From assembly GCA_015680685.1 (NCBI GenBank), contig MNCI01004721.1:531536-572236 (forward strand): a DNA stretch of 40,701 nt, read 5' to 3'. The stretch is from Gnetum montanum. Lineage: Eukaryota > Streptophyta > Gnetopsida > Gnetales > Gnetaceae. Positions 1 through 10,499 of the stretch are shown here, in pieces; the stretch's first letter is position 1; the number at the start of each line of letters is the position of its first letter. The translations under genes were made by a program, and so were the position numbers. Below the pieces are notes generated by a model, which worked only from the letters and a program-made list of their open reading frames with translations, was not told where the DNA came from and made no database searches.

Positions 1-203
1 ATAAAAGATATAAAAATCATATACCCCAAGCTTACTTAACCATACAACCATGACAATACAAGTAAGTTTGGAAGGATAGCGATTGATTAACCTTAAGTGT
101 TCCATTAAGGCACGTAAGCACTTAGTCCTTGGAGTTCGACTGGATCGCACGTGAGACGCTCGTATTTGTATGGTTGAGTGTAGGGGTACCTCGCCACTCA
201 TCA
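1..203 (+). mobile_element. 3' part of an LTR (same family as the E1 LTRs)
   Basis: This stretch matches, in reverse orientation, the U5 half of the LTRs at 7831-8459 and 13953-14746. Shared landmarks are the segment with GTATGGTTGAGTGTAGGGG and the terminal CTCATCA ending at 203. No primer-binding site follows (next bases are TTAATTATA), so it is a solo LTR or the 3' LTR of an element lying to the left. The 5' end is outside the window. Confidence 0.8.
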
Positions 204-508
204 TTAATTATATAATATTTTTTGCACATGCCAAAACCATCTAAGATGCTATTCATGTAGCTTATCTTAAATACATGTCACTCCAAACCTTTCTATTATA
301 CAATTTATTTCTTTTTGTAACATTCAATATCTATCTAAGCATTCACTTTTTTACCACATAAGTATGTTGTTTATGCCTCTTTTATATAGCCTAATATTCA
401 ATATCATATAAGATAACAAGTTTGACTACTATCATATAAAATTTCTTCTTTACTTTTATTGGATTTCTTTTATCACATAAATCAACACTAGCATCTCTAT
501 GGTAGCAC

Positions 509-598
509 TGAGGCATTAGCTTAGTAGTAAGCATTTTAGCTTGGTAACCCAAGATTAAAGTTTCAATTCCACTAAGCAACACTAAGTTATAAATTTAA
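509..598 (+). repeat. tRNA-like SINE copy
   Basis: An A-box-like TTAGCTTAGTAGTAAGC at about 516-532 is followed about 30 bp later by a B-box-like AGTTTCAATTCC near 559-570. It ends in an A-rich run at 595-605. The same head recurs at least six times in the window, so this is a dispersed repeat rather than a tRNA gene. Confidence 0.55.
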
Positions 599-679
599 AA
601 AAAAATGTAAAAAGAATTTTGAAATCAGTCTAATAGATCTAATAGGTCTTAATAGACAAAAGTAAAAAAGCTCAAAGTC

Positions 680-770
680 ATGGATTTGATACTAGTGGGT
701 AATGTTGAGTTATAATGTTCTAACTGGACTATATATATTGGGATATACTTGCATTACAATTTCCCCCATA
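680..770 (+). repeat. SINE-like copy, 5'-truncated
   Basis: This copy carries the B-box-like region (ATGGATTTGATACTAG) and the downstream body with GGACTATATATATTGGG, which matches the body of the fuller copy at 22440-22600 read in reverse. The A-box half is missing. Confidence 0.5.
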
Positions 771-994
771 CCCATGTATCAACACTATGCTTTTACATTA
801 ATCTATAATATGAATGTAGTCGTATGAATCTTAGCCAAGTAGTAATTTGAATATGTAATGTATCTTAGATGTACTTGGAATGCTTAATAAATAAGTCATT
901 TTGAATTTTTTATGGAGTAAAAGTAGTTATTTCATTTTTATAACAGTACATGGCTCTAAGAGCAAAGATAATATGAACTTAGGAAGAAGTACAT

Positions 995-1112
995 AAATCA
1001 TGGTAAAATATAGTAAATGAATAGTAACCTTGGTAAAATATAGTAAGTGAATAGTAATCATGGTAAAATATGGTAAATGAATAGTAACTTCAGTAAAGTA
1101 AATAGTAATTAG
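995..1112. repeat. 30-bp tandem repeat, about four units
   Basis: The string TGGTAAAATA starts at 1001, 1031 and 1061, giving a 30-bp period, with a degenerate fourth unit from 1091. Each unit also contains ATAGTAAATGAATAGTAA-like sequence. The apparent minus-strand ORF across it is a by-product of the repeat. Confidence 0.85.
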
Positions 1113-1239
1113 CATAAATTAAATGTAAAAGATGAAATAAGTGGTAGGTGAGGTGGAGAAGATATTAAAGAAAAAAAATTCTCCTAGAAACTTCTAATGA
1201 AAGTGACATCTTTCAACCGCCAACTATTCTCACTAAATA

Positions 1240-1345
1240 AAGAACTCTCTAGAACTCTAGAGATCTCTCCCATCTTAGACCTATAAATACCCCCCTACCC
1301 TATTCCTTAGAACACCCCAAGCAAGAGGAAGTAGAGCCACTAGAA
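1240..1345 (+). promoter_or_regulatory. candidate promoter with TATA box
   Basis: TATAAATA at 1282-1289 is followed by a C-rich run (ACCCCCCTACCC) and a purine-rich leader. A short inverted repeat around CTCTAGAACTCTAGAG precedes it. The arrangement resembles the U3/R region of a plant LTR, but no matching LTR ends were found, so the assignment is tentative. Confidence 0.3.
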
Positions 1346-2084
1346 AAAGGAAAATAACATAAAGACTATGAGCATAAGAGAAGCAAAGTAGAAGTTCTCC
1401 AAGAGGATTCCTTAGGTTTGGCTAAGTCTATCTTCTACCTTGCTCTAATATAACTAATCTCTTATTCATGTGTGTATGTTGCATGCATGTGTATGTATAC
1501 ATGTTTGTGCATAACATAAGATTGTTTTACGTGTAATGTGATGATACTTATCTCTTATATGAATATATTTAACTACTTTGCTCATTGTCTTGTTGATAGA
1601 CATAGAAGGTTTATTTAGGTGTGACTTTTGAACATATAATTCTTGAGTGATAAAACCATAATACTTGCTTTGAAGGCCCTTTTATCATGTGAAATGAAGA
1701 TTGTTATGAATAATTAATTATACATGAATAATTCCGATCATCTCATGATGTATGTATGTGTATGATCATTAATCTTGTAATCTAATAAATATGTGGCTCT
1801 GATTCCTTGTAAACTCTATAGGGATACATAGGTAGCTAGGGTCGTGCCCTTTAGTATGAGCACACTTCCTTTTTTATGGAAGAGGATTTTGAAAATAGTT
1901 TGATTTAATTAATTAGTATAACTTTCCTTTATGAACACTATATAAATTTGCAAGGATAGTTAGTTGTTGTAGATGTAATTATTGATTTGATGCACACTTT
2001 ACAAATATGAGTTTGCTTGAAGCTTAATTGTTTTTGTGTTGTTAATTACATTTTCTAGTAGTAAGAATTTCATTATATAATATG

Positions 2085-2341
2085 CCTATCATTGGCCTCG
2101 ATGGTTGTGTCAATGAGGAGAGGCTTCCATATAGAACATAGAGTTGTGACCAGTGGACCTTGCAAAATTACAATGATGTCTTTCATTAGCCTATGTGGTT
2201 GTGTCAAAGGAGATGGGCTCCCACATGGCACATAGAGTTGCAACCATTGGGTTATGTGCCTATCATTGGGCTCTATGGTTACATCGATGTGGTAGGATCC
2301 CAAGAAGACACATAGAGTGTATACCAATAGAGTTATTAAAC
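2085..2341. repeat. degenerate tandem repeat, three units of 80-94 bp
   Basis: Units begin near 2085, 2179 and 2259. Each has a CATTGGCCT-like start, a GGTTGTGTCAA-like segment, a CCCACATGGCA-like segment and ACATAGAGTTG. Divergence between units is substantial. No coding function is suggested. Confidence 0.65.
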
Positions 2342-2387
2342 TATATAAGGTTTTCACTACTAAAGAAAATTCCTTATAATGATTTTA

Positions 2388-2392
2388 CTAAT
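2388..2392. repeat. target-site duplication CTAAT (left)
   Basis: CTAAT immediately precedes the LTR start at 2393 and is repeated at 4163-4167 after the LTR end. This fixes the outer LTR borders to the base. Confidence 0.8.
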
Positions 2393-4162
2393 TGATAAGA
2401 CATGATATGTTGAGTAGCTTTGTTGATGACACATATATGTGGATGAAAATGCATTGATGCATTAACAGGCAATACATCTTAGATGCATCGATGCAACCCC
2501 ATCGACACATCCTCATTGATGCAGCTAAATGCATTAACGCATGCCCGTCGACATAATACCTGTATTTGCCTATAAATGTTCAAGTAACCGTTGTGTATTT
2601 GGAACCATTTGGTCAGTAGTGTAGCTAGACTCTTGCAGTTTTATTTCATAATCTTAGAAAATAGTTAGTGAGTCTTTGTAGCATGGATTTGTGTCAATTG
2701 TATGACATCTTATCCAAGTGGCATTGTACTTAGACACATTCCATGAATAGCAATAAGATTGAGATTAATTCCTATCCATTACAATACTTTGACTTAGAAT
2801 AAATTTACTTTTAATGCAATTTAGTTTTGATGTACTTAGTTAATATTAACATTTTCATGCATATTAATCAATTGGTGGAATGAGTACAACTAGTTTCAAG
2901 TGTAAACATGTATTTGCTTGGTAATCCTAACAAACTTATTACTTGGTTCGCCTAGTAGCATAACACTTGGTAATCCCAGTAGTGGATACATGAGTTCAGG
3001 ATGTGTATGGCAAGCTAGAAACAAACACTCATCATCCTTAGGCTAGCTTAGTGATGAGCGGCAAGGTACCCCTATGCCCAACCATATGAATCACTAAGGC
3101 ATTCACACACGATCTAGTTGAATTCTATGGATTTATAGTTCTCCAATGCACTAATTCCTCTGGGAAGTGAAATGGGCATTGAGAACATTCGTTGTCTTCT
3201 CAGTTCCACTTATGAAGTACAAGTATATGGTTAAGCACAACTAAGGCATGTGATTTTTATCATTTTGTATTTTGTAAGTTTATTTGCCTACAACAAGAAT
3301 GAAAGGTAAAGTAATTTAAGATCTAATTCATCTACTATCTAGCTAACCTAACACAAGTACCTGTCCCACTTTCCTAGACACATCCTGAACACATATAGCC
3401 TTGCTAGGTTACCAAACGTTAAATGTTTTTGGGTTACCAAGTGCTACACATATGCTCAAGGTGGTCATGCTTGTGTTCATTAATAATTGGGAATTAATTG
3501 CTTAATTAAAGTGCATTAAAGTGAAGTGCATGCATATTAAATGCATCAAGGAAACATTAATCTATTCTTAGTGCTACAGGGATGATCAAAAGGGTTTGTT
3601 TTTATTTCTGTCACATTGTTGTGCTTAGGTACATTAGTGTTTGAACAAAAATCCATACACACTCAAACTCATGTTGCGGACACCCAGAAAATATTCTAAC
3701 TCTAGAGAAAACAAATTGCAAGAGCTTCACTATCTATGACAAAAATTGATATGAAAATCATGAGCCCGAGCACCATATTTATAGGTTGGCATATACCCTA
3801 TGATATCGGATATTTGATAATTCATCTTGGGCTCCAATATTGGGTATCCAATATCGGAGCATGTCAGAACATGATTCATCACTTAGAATTTATCTTCTTG
3901 TTATTAATTAGTTTAAATAATTAATTTCTACATTAACATTCAATTAGTTTAAGGGTTACATAACATCAATAATCATATGCCTCACTTTAGACTAAACCAT
4001 ATGTGACCAAACTACCACTAGTCCAAGTGAGAAGACAACAATATGCAATCAATGCTTAACAATCTAGATACCACACTAGTTCTATCCATAGAATTCAACT
4101 AGATTGCACATGAACACTTGTGATTCATATGGTTGGGCGTAGGGGGTACCCACTACTCATCA
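2393..4162 (+). mobile_element. outer solo LTR (about 935 bp without the nested LTR)
   Basis: The LTR begins TGATAAG and ends CTCATCA, flanked by the 5-bp duplication CTAAT on both sides, with no internal region. It is therefore a solo LTR left by LTR-LTR recombination. A TATA box (TATAAAT) lies at 2571-2577. Its second half matches the E2 LTR (37475-38312), including the GGATGTGTATGG segment and the TTGGTAATCCCAG motif. Its U3 differs: it carries repeats of GATGCAT and ATCGATGCA (about 2450-2560) where the other LTRs have GATATC clusters. The copy is split by the inner solo LTR at 3052-3881. Confidence 0.85.
3052..3881 (-). mobile_element. inner solo LTR nested in the outer solo LTR
   Basis: Read on the minus strand it starts TGATGAA and ends CTCATCA, is 830 bp long, and is bracketed by the duplication CTTAG at 3047-3051 and 3882-3886. 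The minus-strand TATA box lies at about 3776-3784, with several GATATT/GATATC-like motifs upstream of it (3795-3860). It is closest to the LTR at 18874-19740. It inserted into the outer LTR after that one was in place. Confidence 0.88.
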
Positions 4163-5350
4163 CTAATAAAGACTGCATAAATTTCAGATTATTGGTGTAC
4201 AGTGTGCAAATGGATTTCCTTTTGTATTTTGATTGTCTAATAGTCCTATTACTAATTCTTGTTTGGTTATGCATATGGGTTTGCATTAGATTTTTTATCT
4301 TCTCTTAATGAGCCCTAAAGGAGGATTCAAATTATGTAAGATGTATGTACATGTAAAGGTTGTGTTGTATACTAATTTCTAAATTAAGAATAATTTTGTA
4401 TGTACATATTCTAAAACTTAATATTAGTGTTATATGATCCTTGTTGCTTTTGCTTGTGAAAAGAATTCATGATTAAAAAGCCAATTGATTAAGTTATTCT
4501 TAAGAAGATATCCTAATTATCATGTTAATAGTAAAATAGTGTTAGGACATTGATGATTGTTTAAATGCTTTACTATCATTTTTCAAAGTTACATCCCTTT
4601 TATATAAATTATATATTACATTATTCTTAGCAATGACTTTCTCTTACATTATAGTAAAAGAATTTATTAATGTATTTAGCTTTTAGCTTTTTGAATTTTA
4701 TTCTATATGTTAAAATATCTTGTTTACGTTCACAGATACATTATTAAGGGCATGATTTGGGTAAATTGGGAGTTAGCTTGAGTTAGATCATTACACACGC
4801 AACCCATCCCACATAAATAAAAAATTTCAATTTAGGTTTTATTTCATCATTTCATTGGAATATTGATCCTAGGTAGGGGAAATATTTGCAATTGACAATT
4901 TTGGCATTGGAATTGTTTACAATGAACTTTTTTGACCTTGAATTATTACTTTGATTTTACTATTGTTTATGTTGTCATTGAAATTACATTCCATATAGTC
5001 TATCTTACTTTTAATAATTTTTAAGTTGATTTAGAACATGTTTTCACTTTTATATTTTAGAAGCAATAATTTCTCTAATTGTATCCACCAATACAATATC
5101 ATTTGCAAATAACATATATTAAGGGATTTCATCTAACATTTTTTTGTTAATGTATTCATAATAATAAGAAGTAAGTACAAGCTAAGGGTAGAACTTATTA
5201 TATTTGGAAAATCTTGTGGTTCATCAAGTTATTCTAAAATTGTTTTCTTACTAAAATTAAAATTAAATCTTTACTCATGTCTAATGAAACCCTCTTAGAT
5301 CTATCAAACAAAGTGGGTTTAAAATTCATTTTATGGAAATTTTTTTAATT

Positions 5351-5441
5351 CATGACTCTGCATTGCCTAATAGAATCAAACTTTAAGATATGGGATTTTT
5401 ACATCAAGGCTTTTATCACTAAGCTAGCACCTTATTATAGT
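5351..5441 (-). repeat. tRNA-like SINE copy
   Basis: On the minus strand an A-box-like TGCTAGCTTAGTGATAA (about 5413-5429) precedes a B-box-like GTTTGATTCTA (about 5371-5381). Spacing and order match the other copies. Confidence 0.5.
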
Positions 5442-6010
5442 TAAATATATAATGTTAATGTTAACTTATAGTCAACTTCAGTTAAGCTATTATTTGAGAA
5501 TGCTCATCTATAAAGATTGATTGATGCATCATATTTATAGTAGTGGTAAATATAAACATAAGAGTACACGTTAATATTTAAACCCACTTAAAATGTGCCA
5601 AACAACTACACTAAACCTTGCATACCCACCACTAGTCTACAAAATACTACAAGGCATAACCAAGCACTATTTAGATTATAAAGTGTCTATGAAATTAAGT
5701 CATATTTAAAGAGTAAAAATTAATCAAAAATTCAAGATGAAAAAACTATAGCAAACTATCACAAGTTAACTATCAATGATACTAAATAGAACTAAGCCTT
5801 TCCTTTCAGAAAAATTTGTACTTAGACAATAAGAATCACATTAAAATGTATATAGAAATTTAAAGTTGAAGTTCTCTATATGTTAAAGCAAGTACCAGCC
5901 TTTATTACCAAATGGACAAGCCATATTCAAATATCAATAGCCCACTGAAAAGAAATTTTGTTAAATATAATTGCATTTGTTGTCATCATCATCAATAACA
6001 TCCTAAAATA

Positions 6011-6170
6011 ATGAGGTGTTAGCCTAGTTGGCTTGGTAACCCCAAGTCACATGTTTAATTCTACTAGGTAACATTAGGTTATAAACTTTTATAAATCTTA
6101 GGTGTACCTATGTTTCACTTATTGCGGGTTCCAACAACTTCCGCCACCCCCCCTTTCCAATTATCATCAT
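6011..6170 (+). repeat. tRNA-like SINE copy, fairly complete
   Basis: It opens with GAGGTGTTAGCCTAG (A-box-like), has ATGTTTAATTCTACTAGG (B-box-like) near 6050, and continues into the shared body with CTTAGGTGTACC. It ends before a C-rich run near 6155-6165. Confidence 0.55.
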
Positions 6171-7830
6171 CATTGTAGCCTAATCCTAGAAAAAATGAAG
6201 TTAATTACCTAAGATCTATCAAATACAATTATCAAATATTTTAAATCATAAATTAAAAGTGTAATAACTTTACTATAATTAGCAAAAATTATTGATTTAC
6301 ATGAATCATAATGTACTATTTATAGGCATCACTATAGGCTATATTAGCAAGACCTAGTTATAGGACTGTATCTTTCATTGGTGAGGCGTTATTAATAATG
6401 AAAATCCACTAAAATTTTAAAATTTATAATTTTTTGACAATATTTGAAAAACTTGTATTTAGGTTATAAAATTCAACTATTTTTGAGTGAAAGGCATAAA
6501 GAGATTATATTAAAACCAGAGAAAAGTGATCAATATCAAATATGCATGGATCAAAAACCAAAAACTTGAAAACTTCAGAAGATGACAAAAATAAGGCCAA
6601 AATTTATCATGCATATTAATAAAAATTAGCCAATTCACTATCATATCAAGTGGATGACATGTTGGTTGAATGAAGGTAGGTCAAACTATTCTTCACTAAG
6701 ACAAACATTATATGAGCTATGTACTCAATGCAAAGAAGGTACAAGAAAATATGGATGCACATTCTAAAAGCTCTTGTGAGATATATTCAATGATGTTGGA
6801 GGATTAAAGAATACTTATGGGATCCAAGCATTCCATGATATTGAAGGATTTGAAGAAAGACCCTCATCAAGAATAATGGATCACAAAAGAACCCATCATT
6901 TAGGCATCAAAAGGAAGGATCAAAGTCACTTTATGTCAAGTCATAGTTGAGATGAGCCTCCCTTTAGACCAACAATGTGCAAAGGGATAGTTTCAAGACT
7001 TTGTCTATGTCTAGGATTCAGGTAAGCCACCCTCATAACGATAGCTTCCAAAAGCCACTTGAGGATCAACAATATTTGATGTAGAAAATGATACATGTAG
7101 GGATGACATTATATGATACGTAGTGATAGTATTGCAGAGGAGATGTTGCCCAATTAGGGACATTGAAAGGTTTTGAGAGAAGTGATTGAAGATGATGGTT
7201 GCTAAAGTAATGAAAACATCATAATAATTGGGGTTTCAAATTAACTTAGAAAATCTTGGAGAGGAAGGTCTAAAGGGTGTTGTTAATGAGGATTAAGAAT
7301 GATAATGACATGTTGAAGCACTACCTATAGTAGGAGATGACAATGCCAAAAACCTAGGTCAAACAAGCAAAGCAATATCTCTAGTAAATTTGAATAATAA
7401 ACCTAATAAACCCTCATGATTTACTAGATAAATCTTGGATTGAGTGGCTTTGGTAAACTCCTTATGTATCTTCTTTACAAAGAAAAATGACATGTGAAAT
7501 CAATCTTCAAAATTACCTAAGCGGAACTTGTAGAACATACAAAAAGTGAATACCAAAAAGGACGATAATACATGAATCCAAGGTAACATACTATATTAAC
7601 TATCATGCCACCTTGACCCAAGGAATCGATAGATTTAGATAGCTATAAGACCTACAATCACGTTGATCATCACATGAACCTTTAAGCCCTCAAATAAAAA
7701 AGTGTCATTGTTCTAGAATGATGTGGCTTATATAATACAAGGGCATGTACAACCTCTCAACATAATACAATAAGCATCCCATCCCATAGTATAGAAAAAA
7801 TTAAGATTAATCAACCGGTCAAAAATTAAG

Positions 7831-8459
7831 GTTAATCAATTGTTATATTCCCAAACTTACTTGTATCTTCACAGTTGTATGGTTAAGTAAGCTTGAGGTA
7901 TATGATTTTTATAACTTTTATCTTTTTAATGTCTTATGCTAATAAGGGAAGGTGAAGAGAACTAAGTGACTAGTGTACATTAACTATTCACTAACTAAGT
8001 TCTAATTGTTCCTAACACCAATATCTATTCCCACTTGCTGCACACATCCTAAACTAGTGCAATGTTGCTGGGATTACCAAACGCTAATCGTTACTGGGTT
8101 ACCAAGCGCTACACACATGCTCGAAGCGGTCATATAGAGTGTACTTAACTAGGAGAGTCAAGGGTTGAGAGAGAGATTAATTAACTACGAAAGCATTTAA
8201 ACATTCAACAATAATTAATTACTATTTAGCTTAATTTGTATGCTGCAAGGTTTATCATAAAGTTCATCTATATTGTCATACAAAAATGTGTGCTCAGGTA
8301 CAAATTGCTTGAATAAAGATCCGTTCACTCTATGACTCCTATTGTGGGCACACAAGAATTATTCTAACTCTGGAATGGCAAAACTACAAGAGTTTAGCTA
8401 AGGCTCTAAGTCTAACTATCGCATATGCAATATTGTGTACGCGATATCGTGGCTCATCA
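7831..8459 (-). repeat. 3' LTR of E1, truncated at its outer end
   Basis: It aligns with 14070-14746 over its length. It lacks the roughly 110 bp next to the TGATGAG border and, near 8420, about 80 bp that include the TATA box in the other copy. The U3 border CTCATCA ends at 8459. Outside the cut border, a short segment at about 7800-7825 repeats the first bases of the LTR homology (ATTAAGATTAATCAA). Confidence 0.8.
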
Positions 8460-8468
8460 TACCCCCAT
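8460..8468 (-). other. candidate polypurine tract of E1
   Basis: On the minus strand the sequence ATGGGGGTA abuts the 3' LTR start. It is short but in the position of a gypsy polypurine tract. Confidence 0.45.
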
Positions 8469-10300
8469 GACTGAATGAAAACTCGTCCTTGAGTTCCTTG
8501 CAAAATATTGGGAAGGTATGGGATTATTGACTTGAATGACAACTAATGGTGAATGGGATGATGTGTGAATGGATCAATCATTATAATACATGAAAATATT
8601 AGTGTTCATGACTACAAGAATGAACACTATACACATTTGACATCCAGCCTTATTTGGCAACTACGAAGAAGAGAGAGAAAGAGAAGAAAAAGAAGATGTG
8701 TTGTTGCCGATGCCAGGATTGCGCCTTCCATTGTCCATCCATAACCACGCCATCAATCTTGTTCCTTGCATGACTATTCCAGCACCAATCCATCCTAAGT
8801 GTTTCCTCCAGCTCTAGTCCATTGGTGTATGATTGCCATCTACACACACAACACAGTCTCATATTAGCAAGGATAAATAAATCACAATGTAGTTGATACC
8901 TTGCCTTGGTGTATGGTCCATTGGTTGAGTTGTGATATGGCTAATATGGATTTTGGAGATATAACACTAGTGACTGCCCAAGGTGTAGGGGTTAGGAGAA
9001 AATTGAAGAAATTGGACCAGGACCCCCATGACTAAGAGCAATCCTTCGGTAGCGATAAAATGGAAAAATATAAGGAATAAGAAAGATGGAGAAAAAGAAA
9101 CAACGGTAACGCCGATAAAATGGATGTCAGAGGTGGAAATGAACAAAATAAATGGTGATTGCAACAATGTTTAAGGGAAAGAAGTTAACTGATGCACCAA
9201 TTAGGAATACTAGTGGGTCCTTCCCAAAGCAGGCTCATGCCCTTAATGCCCTGATAATCCCACATTCAAAGAGTCTGTAGGCTCTAGAAATGTCATTTGG
9301 AAGTAAGATTTAAAGTCTTACCCACAAGATTTTACCAAAAAGAAAACAATGCATCAACCAAAATATAGACTATTGATACAACTGGTAATGAGGTGAAAAA
9401 TGGAGAAAGAATGATGAGGAGAAGAGAATGGAACGGAGTCCCAAGAACAAGGTGGTGTACAACCCCTTGTGTATTTATGGTTAATGTAACTTAGTAGATC
9501 TCATTCCAAATCCAACCTTAAACAATCCACATCCAGTGACTTCGCAGTAATACACTTGGCCAATCCATCCACCTAAAGTAACAAGAATGCTTCCACCAAA
9601 GAGTCACCACCATTTCGAAGAAACAAGAAAGGAAAAAGTAGGAAGCGAGAGAGGGCCTTAGTTATAGGGAATAGTTTTGTTTAGTTCCATAACTAGTGCT
9701 TGTAGCCCAAATAATTATTTTGTCTAAGGGGTGTGATTTGAATTCTTACTTTCTCCTCTCTTTTTTTTTGCATGAGAACCACACCATGAAAAGACTTATT
9801 TTTATTGGCTCAACTTCCCAATAATGAAGTAACATCGAAATGGTAAGGAAAACCCAAGAAGAAAACATCCAAGAACCCAAGAAAATGGCTAGCACAAATG
9901 CATCAATTCCCCTTGAAGTCACACCCTTTTCAATCCTTGAGTTCTTCCTCAGTTTGAGAAATGTCCAGTCACCAATTTGTTAATAGTTTTATGCTTAAGA
10001 AAGGGACTGTACAGTTCCAAGCCATGAGAGACCATAGAAATTCATGGATGCATGGATGACGTGGACTCATTGCCTATTATATCAAAAGAACCATACCTTA
10101 GTATCAACATTATAACTCAAAGGTAAAAACCAAACATTAGCAATCAATAGAATACAGTTCATACCACCATCACGAGCACTTATTAGTGATGAACCAAACA
10201 ATCACACAAAGAAATGAAAAAGTATAAATGATGTTGCAAAACAAAAAATAAGAAAAGTTAAAGAAATTTGTAAAAAAAAATGTGTAAAACAAAAACTTAA
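8469..10300 (-). other. non-coding 3' internal region of E1
   Basis: About 1.8 kb lies between the end of the protease-containing frame and the 3' LTR. It has short ORFs only and none resembles RT, RNase H or integrase. T- and A-rich runs occur at 8660-8700, 9750-9770 and 10250-10310. It could be the scar of an internal deletion or a stable non-coding segment of a non-autonomous family. Confidence 0.5.
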
Positions 10301-10499
10301 AAAAGGAACTGAGGGCCTCAGTTGATCAGTAGAGGTGGACATCTCCCCCATGATTGATTTGGAAGTGGGAGATCCGAAATAATGAGTAGGGTCATCCCTT
10401 CTTAGAGGTATTATGTGCACTGACCATTCTAGATTCACGGTATGGTTTGGTCTATTGCACATTGACAAGAAACGTCTTATCAGAGTGCTTGTTTGAATT

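Larger units (their letters stand above)
204..2387. other. gene-free AT-rich stretch
   Basis: I see no credible gene here. It contains two SINE-like copies, a 30-bp tandem repeat, a promoter-like TATA site and an 80-94-bp tandem repeat, listed separately. Around 1465-1500 there is alternating TG/CA sequence. The remainder has no structure that I recognise. Confidence 0.6.
4168..7830. other. gene-free AT-rich stretch
   Basis: No ORF longer than about 60 codons looks real and I recognise no conserved protein. Two SINE-like copies (5351-5441 and 6011-6170) are present. The segment from about 6560 to 7600 is less AT-rich and may be old transposon coding sequence, but it matches nothing that I can name. 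Confidence 0.5.

Noticed and set aside
995-1112. Regular 30-bp repeats as a possible CRISPR array
   Set aside because: The units are directly adjacent without unique spacers, and the setting is a plant nuclear genome.
6011-6085. Possible tRNA gene
   Set aside because: A- and B-box-like words are present, but no cloverleaf with paired acceptor stem can be drawn and the sequence recurs as a degenerate dispersed repeat.
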